64,000 nucleotides of DNA from Delphinapterus leucas (lineage: Eukaryota; Chordata; Mammalia; Artiodactyla; Monodontidae): NCBI RefSeq assembly GCF_002288925.2, contig NW_022098069.1, positions 69,024,758 to 69,088,757 on the forward strand, given 5' to 3'. Each line of letters starts with the position of its first letter. The first letter of the stretch is position 1. The notes below the pieces were generated by a model, which worked only from the letters and a program-made list of their open reading frames with translations, searched no databases and was not told the DNA's origin. Of this stretch, positions 1 to 10,592 are shown in pieces. Made by a program: the position numbers and the translations under genes.

Positions 1-235
1 AGGTTTTTTGATGAACTGGCCTTTCATTTCTGAGATAAACTCTATTTGATTGTGAAATCTAATTTTTAATGCACTGTTAGATTAAGTCAGCTAATATTTT
101 ATTTAGAACTTTTGTCCCATGTCTGTAAGTAAAAGGCATTTTTTTCTTGTTCATATTTGGCTTTGGAGTCAAGGTTATATTAGCCTCTTAAAATGTTTGG
201 GTAGTTTTGCTCTCACTTATAAAAACCTCAGTCTG

Positions 236-577
236 GGGGACTTCCCTGGTGGAGCAATGGTTAAGAATCCTCCTGCCAATGCAGGGGACACGGGTTCGAT
301 CCCTGGTTGGGGAAGATCCCACATGCCCCGGAGCAGCTAAGCCTGTGTGCTACAACTACTGAGCCTGCGCTCTAGAGCCCGCGAGCCACAGGTACTTAAG
401 CCCGCACACCTAGAGCCTGTCTCTGCAACAAGAGAAACCACTGCAATGAGAAGGCCGTGCACCGCAACAAAGAGTAGCCCCCACTCGCCACAACTAGGGA
501 AAGTCCTGCGTGCAGCAGTGAAGACCCAACGCAGCCAAAAATATAAATAAATAAATAAAATAAATTTATTTAAAAAA
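236..577 (+). mobile_element. CHR-1-type tRNA-derived SINE with long body
   Basis: The head reads cttccctggtggagcaatgg and contains the tRNA-like B box ggttcgatccc. A CT/GA-rich body and an A-rich (ataa)n tail follow. The element is flanked by a target duplication aaaaacctcagtct at 221-234 and again at about 579-592. Head and body are of the CHR class, typical of cetaceans, hippos and ruminants. It is a few percent to perhaps 15 percent diverged by eye. Confidence 0.88.
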
Positions 578-592
578 AAAAACCTCAGTCTG

Positions 593-1879
593 CATTATAA
601 TGGGAAAAAAGGATATTTCTTAAAAATTCCATAGGATTGTTATTTGTGTCATGATCCAGTTAGGAGATAGAACCTCTACCACTCATTTTTGTAGAGAGAA
701 TTTACTATAAAGCATTCATAACAAATTATAAAATTACTAACTGAGAAGCTACTATCACCTGTAAGGCTTGGGAAACAAAGGAAAGAGGTTGGGATTTCTA
801 AAATCTAGAACTCAGACCTCTGAAGAACTGCCTGATATTTTGAAGGCTGGCTCAGACCTCTGAGAATGTGGCACTGGTGGGTTGGTGCTGATATCTCTTA
901 GGGGTTGCTAGAGTGGTGGTCACAGGAATAGCAGACAGACAGGAAGCCCACAGAAGTAAAGAGTTAGTCCCTTCTCTCCCCTTCATCTGCAGTCTCTCTC
1001 TAGAGCTTTGCTCTATCATTGGCAAAGCCTACCATGGAGCCAAAGTGTAGTTTGCAGAGTCTCAGCCCCAAGTATCGCAAAGCCAAGTTTAGAAGTATGG
1101 TTTTGGAGCTGAAAGTCAATAATTTAGTAACTGGTACAACTGAAAACTAAGTTACATAATGTTCATATAATCTCTGTGTGAGCTGCAAAAGAAATTATAT
1201 AAGGAACTAAATGTTAAGAATAGAATGGTAGTAAAAACTCTGTTTTAGATTTTATCTAAGAGGGAATTATAACAAAAACAGTTATCAGGAAACAGGAAGG
1301 GTTAAAAATAAATGCATTCAACTCAGATAGTTGGAAAAGAGCAATACAGTGAGCCCAAACATGAAAGAAATTTAAAATGTTAAGGGTAGAGTCAATAGAC
1401 TTGAGAACAAAACAGCAAAGTTTAAAATAATCTCATTCTTTGACAAGATTTTTAAGATGATGAACTCAGACCAAGGTCCATTCAAGAGACAGAACCAAAC
1501 TAGTGGAAGTTTTTGGTGAAAGAGAAAAGTAGATGCAAATAAAATATAGAATGGAGGAAATAATGACATGGTAGAGATTAAAAAAACAAGCGTTCATTCT
1601 GGCTGTTAAAAAACCTTGTCTGTGGAAGAATAACGTGGAGATCTATGTCACTGGCTAACCTATTAATTTCCTTGCAGCCTCATGATTAACTTTACTTTGA
1701 TTAACTATACTTAAATATGTATTAACATTTTTAGTATAACCATTAAAATAATAGAGAGTGTATAACTTTAAAACTAAATAGAAGGCAAAATGGAATGTGA
1801 AAAGCACAAAAGATTGAGTCTCAAAGAAAGCAAGAAAAGGAAGTGGTAAGGATTAGAATAATTTTAATGCAAAACTCAT
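593..1879. other. Intron, mostly unclassified
   Basis: No coding exon is visible. Positions about 1260-1460 look like a very diverged piece of L1 ORF2 in + orientation (the linker between endonuclease and reverse transcriptase). The rest shows no family I recognise. Confidence 0.5.
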
Positions 1880-2740
1880 TCCTTAAGATAAGGATGACTA
1901 CCGTATATTGATAAAACATTCAGTTCACTGGGAAGTTATAACTTTTAAATCTGATGTACTTGACAGGGTAGCTTTGAAACATAAAACAAAAATATCTGTA
2001 ACTACAAGGAGAAATGAACAGAACAACCATGTTAGTGAGTTTTAACACATCTCTGTCAGTCGTTGAGGATAGAGAAGGTTTGAAGAACACTATCAACAAG
2101 CTTGATCTAATGGATATGTATTTGGAACACTGAACGAATAACATATATACATATTCAAACAGGTAGAGAATGTTTATGAATTTGCCATTCGAAAAATTCA
2201 TTTCATACAAACCTTGTTCTCTAAGTTAAATTCAGTCAGTTAAAAAACCTTCACGGGGCTTCCCTGGTGGCGCAGTGGTTGAGAGTCTGCCTGCCGATGC
2301 AGGGGACACGGGTTAGTGCTCCAGTCCGGGAAGATCCCACATGCCGCGGAGCAGCTGGACCCATGAGCCATGGCCGCTGAGCCTGCACGTCTGGAGCCTG
2401 TGCTCCGCAACGGGAGAGGCCACAACAGTGAGAGGCCCGCGTACTACAAAAAAAAAAAAAAAAACCTTCACAGTTTAGAAATTAGAATATTTTAAATAAA
2501 TTATTGGTTGAACTGTAATATGCAAATAAAAAGCTATTTGGAATTGAATGATCAAAATCTGTGGTATGCGGCTAAAGGAATTCTTACAGGGAAATTTACA
2601 ACCTGAAATTCTTATGTTAGAAATGAAGAAAGGTTGAGAAATAAAAAGCTGTGCATTAGTATTAAAAAAATAATAAACCCTAAAAACCAGAAAGATTTAA
2701 TGAAGATTAGACAGAAATGAATGGAAGAAGAAAAGAATTA
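1880..2740 (+). mobile_element. Ancient L1 ORF2 fragment, split by a SINE
   Basis: Scattered matches to the endonuclease end of L1 ORF2 are readable in + orientation, for example the stretch around 2095-2140 resembling the coding of an 'NKLDLIDIY'-type segment, and the linker region at 2540-2740. Stops and indels are frequent. A CHR SINE interrupts it at 2256-2460. Subfamily not assignable by eye. Confidence 0.5.
2256..2460 (+). mobile_element. CHR-2-type SINE
   Basis: Carries the canonical head gggcttccctggtggcgcag and the body with agatcccacatgccgcggag, ending in a pure A tail. Flanking duplication aaaaaaccttcac at 2242-2254 is repeated right after the tail (about 2457-2471). The B-box region reads ggttagtgct, so the internal Pol III promoter is damaged. 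Confidence 0.92.
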
Positions 2741-3105
2741 TGAGAAATAAGTAGAATGATTTTGTGTGCTATTCCATCCTGATTGCCCTCCCCTCCCTGC
2801 TACCTCTGCATGGGTATCGTGAGCTCTGGAGTTATCACAGCCTCTGTTCAGCTTCTCTTGTTGATTCCAGTACTTCATTAGAAGCTCTTCTTGGGCAGAT
2901 CTTTTACTTTATTTAAAGAATAGTCCTCGGCTTTATTGGCGAGGGGAGGCAAAACTATTCCTGCAGCTTTTCTCTAGGTCCCAACTATTTAGAACATGGT
3001 GATTTCCACTACTCTGTCTTCCAGTTTGCTGATGCATTCTTCTGTATCATGTAATCTACTGTTGATTCCTTCTAGCATATCTTTTACTTTAGTTATTGTA
3101 TTCTT

Positions 3106-3641
3106 TTTTTTTGAAGTATAGTTGATTTATAATACAGTGTTGTGTTAATTTCAGGTATAACATAATGATTCAGTATTTTTTCAGTTTATATTCCATTATA
3201 GGTTATTATAAGTTAATAGGTGTACTTTCCTGTGCTGTATAGTAAATCATTGTTGCTTATCTATTTTGTATATAGTAGTTTGTATCTGTTAAGCCCATAC
3301 CCCTAATTTGTCCCACCCCACTTCCCTCTCCCCTTTGGTAACCACAGGTTTGTTTTCTGTGTCTAAGTCTCATTCTGTTTTGTTTATACATTCATTTGTA
3401 TTATTTTTTAGATTCCATATGTAAGTGATGTCATATAGTATTTGTCTCTTTCTGTCTGAGTTGTTTCACTATGCATAATATTCTCTAGGTCCACCAACGT
3501 TGATGCAAATGGCAGTATTTCATTCTTTTTTATGGCGGAATAATATTCCTGTGTTTGTGTGTGTATGTGTGTTTGTGAGTGTGTGTGTGTACATATATAT
3601 TCTTTGATTTTTATGAGCTGTTTGTATATATTGGATTTTAT
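3106..3641 (-). mobile_element. L1 3' end fragment with internal loss
   Basis: Starts with a T run, then antisense L1 3' UTR and ORF2 tail (gaagtatagttgatttataa onward), with the antisense ORF2 C-terminal part around 3400-3545. A TG-rich microsatellite at 3549-3600 replaces part of the expected sequence, and the homology resumes at the phrase near 3606-3640. It is inserted at agttattgtattctt (3091-3105). Confidence 0.75.
3549..3600. repeat. (TG)n microsatellite, interrupted
   Basis: Runs of tg with ta and ga interruptions, ending in acatatatat. It lies inside the L1 fragment and probably marks its internal deletion. Confidence 0.8.
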
Positions 3642-3654
3642 CAGTTGTATTCTT

Positions 3655-4011
3655 TTTTTTTTACAAATTTATTTTATTTATTTATTTTTGGCTGCATTGG
3701 GTCTTCGTTGCTGCGTGCAGGCTTCCTCTAGTTGTGGCGAGTGGGTACTACTCTTCATTGTGGTGCATGGGCTTCTTGTTGCGGTGGCTTCTCTTGTTGT
3801 GGAGCACCAGCTCTAGACGTGCGGGCTTCAGTAGTTGTGGCACGCAGGCTCAGTAGTTGTGGCTCGTGGGCTCTAGAGCGCAGGCTCAGTAGTTGTAGCT
3901 CACGGGCCTGGTTGCTCTGCGGCATGTGGGATCCTCCCAGACCAGAGATCAAACTTGTGTCCCCTGCATTAGCAGGTGGGTTCTTAACCACTGCGCCACC
4001 AGGGAAGTCCC
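3655..4011 (-). mobile_element. CHR-1-type SINE
   Basis: Antisense copy: T run and (ttta)n, the body with repeated tagttgtggc motifs, then the head complement ending ccaccagggaagtccc at 4010. The right flank cagttattgtattctt at 4012-4027 partly repeats the left flank cagttgtattctt at 3642-3654. Confidence 0.85.
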
Positions 4012-4381
4012 CAGTTATTGTATTCTTTACCTTTGTTTTCTTCATTATATTTTCTCTGTTAAAATTTTCACTGTGTTCATCCATTCTGTGTTCGCTGAGC
4101 ATCTTTACGATTATTACCTTGAACTCTCTACTGAGTAGCTTGCTTATCTCCCCTTTGTTTAGCCCTTTTTCTGAGTCCTTTTTCTGAGTCCTTTGTCTTG
4201 TTCCTTTATTTGGAACATATTCCTCTGTCTCCTCATTTTGCAGATTTTGCTGTGTTTTTTTTTCTGTGTTGGGTAGGTCAGTTATGTTGGCTGATTTTGG
4301 AGAAGTGGCCTTTTGTAGGTGACATTCTATGGGGCCCAGCAGCACACTCCCCTCTGGTCACCAGAGCTATATGCTCTAGGG

Positions 4382-4583
4382 CAGCGGTCCCCAACCTTTT
4401 TGGCACCAGGGACTGGTTTCTTGGAAGATAACTTTTTCGTGTGTGGTAGGGGGGAGGGATGGTTCAGGCGGTAATGTGAGCGATGGGGAGCGGCAGATGA
4501 AGCTTTGCTCGCTCGCCCGGTACTCACCTCCTGCTCTGCAGCCCGGTTCCTAACAGTCCCCAGCCCAGGGGTTGGGGACCCTG
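4382..4583 (-). mobile_element. MER1-type nonautonomous hAT-Charlie DNA transposon
   Basis: Terminal inverted repeats cagcggtccccaaccttttt at the left and ggttggggaccctg at the right; the interior carries the typical cgatggggagcggc and gctcgctcgcccg. An 8-bp direct repeat ctctaggg is at 4374-4381 and 4588-4595, the right copy offset by four bases. Internally shortened. Orientation is given relative to the copy at 5701. The family name is from memory. Confidence 0.8.
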
Positions 4584-4880
4584 GTCACTCTAGGGTGTAA
4601 GGTGTGAGCCCTACATGAGCTGCATGGGTCCTTCTGTTTTGGTGAGGCTGACTGCTAAGGGTGCTTGCAGAAGACACAGTTTTGTTTTTTTTTAATCGAA
4701 GTATAGTTGATTTACAGTGTTGTGTTAATTTCTGCTGTACAGTAGAGTGAGTCAGTTATACATACATATATATATATACACTTTAAAAAAATATTCTTTT
4801 CCATTATGGTTTATCATAGGATATTGAACATAGTTCTCTGTGCCATACAGTAGGACTTTCCTACTTATCCATTCCATATA

Positions 4881-6058
4881 CAGTAAGGCCCCTACATACG
4901 AATGAGTACCATTCCAAGAGCCCATTCATAAGTCCATTTTGTTTGTAAGTCCAACAAAGTTAGTCTACGTACCCAACTAACACAATCAGCTATATAGTAC
5001 TGTACTGTAATAGATTTATAATACTTTTCACACAAATAACACATAAAAAACAAACACACACACAAAAAAAACATTTTTAATCTTATAGTACAGTACCTTG
5101 AAAAGTACAGTAGTAGAGTACAACAGCTGGCATACAGGGGCTGGCACTGAGTGAACAGGCAAGAAGAGTTACTGACTAGAGGAGGGAGAGGAGGTGGGAG
5201 ATGTCAGAGCTGAAGGATCGTCAGCAGTAGGAGACGGAGGGCAAGCTGGAATTTCACTCACGCCTGATGTCGATGGCACAGGTTCTGGTTCCTTGCTGGA
5301 TTCAATTCTATCTACCCTCTTGAAAAAACGATCCAGTGACGTCCGGGTAGTAGCTCTTTTTTTTCTTGTCATAGATGACACGGTAGCACTGGATTGCATT
5401 CTGAATGGCGGCTGCAACCTTCCTGTACTGTTCTATGTTTGCGTCCTGTGCCTCAAAAACTAACAGTGCCTCCTCAAATAAAGAAAATCCCCTTGCCATT
5501 TCCTGTGTCGTGAATCTCTTCGGTTCTTCAGTTTCTTATTCTTCCTGTTGTTGCTCCACTCTCAATTATTTTCATTTTTGTTTCCATCGTTATTGCTTGG
5601 CGTTTCTTAGCAGTACCACCTATATCACCACTGCTTTCACACTTGCTTCCCGACATCCTGGGCTTGAAATAAAGATACTGTACTACTGTACTCTATACAG
5701 CAGGGGTCCCGGAACTGGGCTGCACAACAGGAGGCGAGCGGCAGGCAAGCAAGCAAATCTTCATCTGCTGCTCCCCATCGCTTGCATTACTGCCTGAACC
5801 ATATCCCCCCCCACTCCCCACCTGTCTGTGGAAAAATTGTCTTCCACGAAACCAGTCTCTGGTGCCAAAACGTTTGGGGACGGCTGCTATACAGTGCTCT
5901 ACAGTAAAGTACACAAAAGCTCAACCTGTTGTAGAGGATGCATGCATGTTACAATGTATTCCAGACACGTGAACAAACTTACGTGATTAGACGTGCAAAT
6001 GCATGTTCGTATCTTTGAAAGTTTGAAACTTGAAGGTTCGTATGTAGGGGACTTACTG
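4881..6058 (-). mobile_element. Internally deleted Tigger (TcMar) element with transposase tail
   Basis: Inverted ends cagtaaggcccctacatacg at the left and its complement ending gtaggggacttactg at the right; the TA target is duplicated at 4879-4880 and 6059-6060. On the - strand the 5' end of a transposase (an 'SGSK' start followed by KKRQAITMET) is joined almost directly to the C-terminal part (ARGFSLFEEALLVFEAQD, then SLDRFFKRVDRIE). The central catalytic DDE region is gone, so it could move only with outside help. Open frames at 5308-5499 and 5169-5417 are the two remaining C-terminal pieces in different frames. The hAT copy at 5701-5886 is inserted within it. Confidence 0.85.
5701..5886 (+). 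mobile_element. MER1-type hAT-Charlie copy with perfect target duplication
   Basis: Inverted ends caggggtcccggaactgggc and tttggggacggctg. The 8-bp target ctatacag is at 5693-5700 and 5887-5894, as expected for hAT. It lies inside the Tigger element and is therefore younger than it. Confidence 0.88.
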
Positions 6059-6340
6059 TATAAAAGCCTACATCTGTTAACCCCAGCCTTCCACTCCATT
6101 CCTCTCCTAACCTCCTCACCCTTGGCAACCACCAGTCTGTTCTCTATTTCCGTGATTCTGTTTCATAGACAGGTTCATTTGTGTCATATTTTAGATTCCA
6201 CATATAAGTGGTATCATATGGTATTTGTCTTTCCCTTTCTGACTTGGAGGCCGGGCTGTCCCCAGCTCAGTAGGCTGCCAGTCCCTGCCTCATGAGTGGC
6301 TGCTGCTCTTTCCAAATCCCTTTCTCAAATGAAAATAATC

Positions 6341-8708
6341 GGTCTCCTTTATTGTCCCACTTTATGCCTTGTGACGTAAATGTGGGAAAATTATTAGACC
6401 ACTTCCTTTGTTTCAGTTTCTAGTATATCAGTACTGGTAAGAGTAAGGTATCTGGTCTAAATTAGAAATATTGACAAGTATTGCCAGATAGCCATTTGGG
6501 ACATGAAGTGTTAGATTCTTTTGGTCTTTTGATCACTTCCATTTATGTAAGATTTTTTAGAACTGCTTTAATTCTTTCAGGTCACCAAAGTGCTGTCTAA
6601 TACAACACAGTGCCTTATTACTGAGGATTTATTTATTTAGTTTTTTATGATTGCACCATTTGAAAGGTATGTTGGGCAGTGAAACAACCTAATTTAAAGT
6701 AAACTTTTATTTTCATGTCAAGAACTGTGAAGGTTTGCGATTTTACCCTACTTGCAATTTAACAAGTTTCACAAGTGCTTTCAGAAGACACAGTATTCCT
6801 GGGTCAGAGTCAAAGGATAGACTACTACTTACAGCAACAGAAGTAGCCAGAGAAACAGCATTTGCACGAGCTCCCGGAGCCTCACTTCTCACAAAGATAT
6901 ACAAAAAGGGCTGGGTGACATCTGAGTCCTTATGAGGTGGCATTACAGGAGAACCTTGAGCTTAGGGAACCTTAATCTTTTGAAATGGGCAGTAAGCATA
7001 TCTGCCCTTTGCTTTGGAGGGAGACACTCTGTCTTCCTGTACACAGACATCCTTGAAAAGATAGTCTGTAACAGAGGCAGTTAGTGCTTCTGTTGGAAAG
7101 ATAAGCAGAAATGTGAGAGATGTAAAGAATTATCTTTCAACATTTTTGGAAGGCAGAAAACCATATAGATATTTGTAAGATAGACTTAAATAAGTGGCAT
7201 AGATTTCGGATTGCAGAGTATGGCCTAAGAAATTTTCCATAGAAAATAGTGATCTTTTTACATATATCTTCAGTTTCCTCTTTTGTAGCTTTTTTTCTGG
7301 TTTACCTGCTGTCTCGGAGACCTCCATGAATATTAGACTTGCAATGATAGCTTTCCTTGGGAAAGATTACTGTGGATCCATTTTCTGAGTGGTGTATTAT
7401 TCACTGTTTTTCCTTAGTAGTCAAAGATATCCAGACCTCTGTTTGGGGGAGTTTGTGTTTTCCTTCCTTGAACCAATGCTTCTGTTTCAAAGTTCAAATA
7501 AATGAAGGCAAGTAAAATGACAATTATGGTATCATTTAAATTTAGTAAAAATTCACTGAGGCATAACATTTTAGACAAAAGACATTAAAAATGATGGAGC
7601 TTGTTGGTGACCCAGGGCAAGTTCAGTTATTCAGACTGGATTTCTAAGAGGTCTCTGAGACTAAAATTCTTCAAAGTGGAACTTCATTGTGTACTAGAAC
7701 ACAAATATAGCACTTCATTACAAAATACCCTCAGGCAAAGAACACATAGGGACTTTGCTGCCCTCTAGACTAGAGGTCTTTGTCATAGATAAAGGGGCTC
7801 TAAATCTGGGAACTTGGATGGGGGGATGGCTTGGGGCATTCAGTCCTATCAGTGCTTAAACTCCAAGCAAACAGCAAAAACAAAGAACCTAACATCGGTA
7901 ATGTTTTAGGTCAGCATGATCTCTTTTAAGTTATTTTGCATCTCTCTAAATTTGACTTGGTTGATCATCTTTTTGGCTTTGTGGTATTTTACTATTCTGA
8001 TTCTACTTCTCTATCTCTGCCTAAACCATCGTTTGTTCCTATACTCCTCAAATGATCGACTTCCCTAAGATTGAGACGTCAACCCTCATTCTTCCATCCC
8101 TGATCCCTCTCTAGCTTCCCTTTTATAGGTGTCTTCTACTCCTGTAATATCAGATCTCGTGTGTGTATACATAACTCTGAAGTTTGATTCTGTCTTGAAT
8201 TCCAAAACCACATTTCTGACTGCCAACTGAACATTTCCTTCAAGATGTTCTGCCAATACCTTACAAAACTTGTAACTCTGGTTTGTGTGTATTAACAAAA
8301 AGGGCAGGGTGAAAGGTATGTTACTGGTTTAATATTTTACTCTTTTCAAAGAAATTCTCCAAACAGGTTATTTTGACAAACCTTTATGGTCTTTTTTGCA
8401 GAAGTTGTTTTGTAAACTTTATTTCACATATGTAAAATATCTGTCTTTTCATATTTCATAGCAGTTTGTCATATTTTTACCACCAAAACTAAGCATTTAG
8501 ATTTTTGCCTTCATCCCCCACATTATCCCTTCTCCCTCCCCACCCTCCCGCCACTGTACACGCACGCACGCATGTGCACAAACACACAAAATTTTAAATG
8601 TTATAATATGCATGAGCTTTGGGTTTTTTGTTATTATTTTTATTGGTAATGGTTCAGTGTGTATTTATGAGGTGGAAGACAAAGCTTGTGCTACTTTTCT
8701 CTTTACAG
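6341..8708. other. Intron upstream of the first exon, unclassified
   Basis: No repeat family recognised with confidence and no exon. The open frames here are short and in both strands. A polypyrimidine stretch ends in the exon acceptor at 8708. A small interrupted (AC)n run is at about 8557-8590. Confidence 0.55.
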
Positions 8709-8863
8709 GTCTTCATGCCTTGAGGAGAGTCTTGAGGAAACACCCTAACCTCCCTGACAGTAAGATGGCTGGGTTGGTGAAGATTACTCTGAAAGATTTC
8801 TTGCAGGGGATGAATGACATCAGGCCCAGTGCCATGAGGGAGGTAGCAATTGATGTCCCAAAT
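8709..8863 (+). CDS. AFG2A: AFG2A (SPATA5) internal exon: linker before the D2 ATPase module
   Basis: This exon encodes 51 full codons, from LHALRRVL to AIDVPN, preceded by two bases that complete a split codon. The product is an AAA+ ATPase that releases shuttling factors from pre-60S ribosomal particles in the cytoplasm (known for the family). The protein matches the segment between the two ATPase modules of AFG2A as I remember it, including the phrases KITLKDFLQ and RPSAMRE. The acceptor is a pyrimidine tract ending in cag at 8706-8708. The donor is aat followed by gtaagt at 8864, a strong site. The exon ends in phase 0 and joins exactly to the next exon at 44992, giving VPN-VSWSD. The upstream exon lies outside the window, so the preceding intron is longer than 8.7 kb. 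Exon boundaries and phases are seen directly; the gene name rests on recalled protein similarity and is very likely right. Confidence 0.96.
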
Positions 8864-8954
8864 GTAAGTCATTTGTACCCTCATGCTAGCCACACTGTTT
8901 GAATTAAACTCTGAAAGAAACTAAGACCCCAGGGAAACTACCTTCCTAAGCTAA

Positions 8955-9700
8955 ACTTAAAAAAATTTTTATGGAGATAATTGTAGATATAGTACAGTTG
9001 TAAGAAATACTTTAGGGAGAGTGTATGTATCCTTTACCCAGTCCCTCCCGCAATGGTAACATCTTACAAAACTATAATACAGTATCACAAGCCAGGATAT
9101 TGATAGAATCATCGATCTTTTGCAGATTTCCCCAGTGTTGCCTGTACTCATTTATGTGTACGTGTGTGTCTGTGTATTTAGTTCTGTGCAGTGTTATTAC
9201 ATGTAAAGTTTTGTGTATCCATCACCAGAATCGAGATACTGAGGATTTCCATCACCACAATGATCCCTTACTTTGCCCTTTCATAACTACACCCACCTTG
9301 TTCATGCATCCATTTCCAAAATTCTGTCATTTCAGAAGTGTTGTGTAAATGGAATTATACATTATATAATTGTTTAGGATTAGTTTTTTTCACTTACTGT
9401 AATTCCCTGGTGATTCATTCAAGTTGTTATATATCAATAGTTTGTTCCTTTCTTTTGCTGAGTAGTATTCCATGGTATATATGTACAACGGTTTGTTTAA
9501 CCATTCACCAGTTGAAGGACATCTGGCTTGTTTCCAGTTTGGGGCTATTATGAATAAAGCTTCTATGAACATTTTTCTACAGGTATTGTGTGAATATAAG
9601 TTTTTATTTCTCTGGAACAAATACCCAAGTGTAGTACAGTTACTGGGTTGTATACTAATTCCATGTTTAGTTTTTACCAGAAAATGTCAACTAGGCTAAT
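8955..9700 (-). mobile_element. Old L1 (3' part), diverged
   Basis: Antisense L1 ORF2 tail features are readable in order: the block near 9040-9340 of the 3' UTR type, then tagtattccatggtatatatg (9463-9484) and the 'tgaagga catctggcttgtttccagtttggggctattatgaataaag' region of the C-terminal ORF2 coding. Heavily mutated, with an intact frame of only 76 codons at 9390-9620. Confidence 0.75.
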
Positions 9701-10069
9701 TTTAGAACAAAAAAACATCTTCTAGTTATGATACTTTCTACTAATGATGCTTGATGTTTCCTTGGGTTCTTTTACATATACTTCATCATTGACTGTCTCT
9801 GCAGAGTTTTCAGTGAGATCACCACAAGGGCAACAGAAGTTACCTTTTATGCATGGAGCACCTGTTACGTCACCTGTGACACACATGGGCCTAATATTCG
9901 GGGGTGGGGGATGGCTTTATAGTTTTCTTTGAATATATTAATATTTTTAGAAAATGAACATTGAAACAAGCATTGGCAGTGTGTTCTGCATTATATTGTA
10001 ATATGTCAATATGTATTTTGAAGTGTCAAAAGAGAGCTGTTATTTAAACTTATTTCACCATGGACCACG
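9701..10069. other. Intron, unclassified
   Basis: No family or exon recognised. Confidence 0.5.
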
Positions 10070-10592
10070 TGGAGCAGAGACTTGCAGCATTTGCAGTGTG
10101 GTGGATTGCAAAAAATGACCACAAATTCTTCCCTTCACTGTGTTTGCCCTTTTGCACTGCAGTCTTGTAGCTCCTACTCTAAACGCTAGGGAGTCAAGTT
10201 TTCCATCCTTGAATCTGCACTTGGCCATGTAACTTGCTTTGGCCAGTGGAGTGTTAGCAGCCATAATGCAAGCAGGCTTGAAAGCGCTTAGGGCTTGCCT
10301 TCTCTTGCTGGTCTTTGCCATTGCATTAGCTTTGTTAAGAAATCTGTACTAGCTTCCTGGAGGATGAGAGACTGTGTGAACAGGGATGAGCCTTCCTAGT
10401 TGAGATCCCCTCATTCTAGTCATCACCAATTGTCAGACATGTGATGCCATGCTAGACTATCCCACTCCAATCAAAGTTTGCCCCAACCAGGAGAAACCAG
10501 TTAACCCTCAGAATTGTCAGAAATGATAAAGTTATTTTGAGCCGCTAAATTTTACGGTCATTAGCAAAAGCTAAGTGAAGCAGGCACTTGTT
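10070..10592 (+). mobile_element. MLT1-type (ERVL-MaLR) LTR
   Basis: Old endogenous-retrovirus-like solo LTR. Readable landmarks are accacaaattcttccc near 10119, the block ttggccatgtaacttgcttt near 10221, the 'gatgagagactgtgtgaacagggatgagcc' region near 10363, and the end with ttattttgagccgctaaatttt and agcaaaagctaagtgaa. No internal viral genes are attached. Confidence 0.75.

Larger units (their letters stand above)
4688..6246 (-). mobile_element. L1 3' end fragment, split by a Tigger element
   Basis: The T run and antisense L1 3' UTR (gaagtatagttgatttacag) occupy 4684-4880, and the same element continues at 6061 with the antisense ORF2 tail to about 6246. The break point carries a duplicated TA from the Tigger insertion, so the two halves join cleanly. 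Confidence 0.8.
2990..6340 (-). mobile_element. Old L1 (ORF1 / 5' region), cut by later insertions
   Basis: Segments 2990-3105, 4028-4373, 4596-4687 and about 6247-6340 read as one diverged L1 in antisense, ORF1 and 5' UTR part (for example the antisense ORF1 phrase near 3057-3090 and tcctctgtctcctcattttg near 4219). Between them sit younger insertions listed separately. No open frame survives. Confidence 0.65.

Noticed and set aside
3755..4345. 196-codon frame on the - strand
   Set aside because: It runs through a SINE into old L1 5' sequence; the translation contains SINE head residues and has no host-gene similarity.
8612..8902. A free-standing 96-codon gene starting at 8612
   Set aside because: Only 8709-8863 is coding; the frame extends by chance through the splice sites into the flanking intron.
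10055..10321. 88-codon frame on the - strand
   Set aside because: Antisense of an MLT1-type LTR; no conserved domain.
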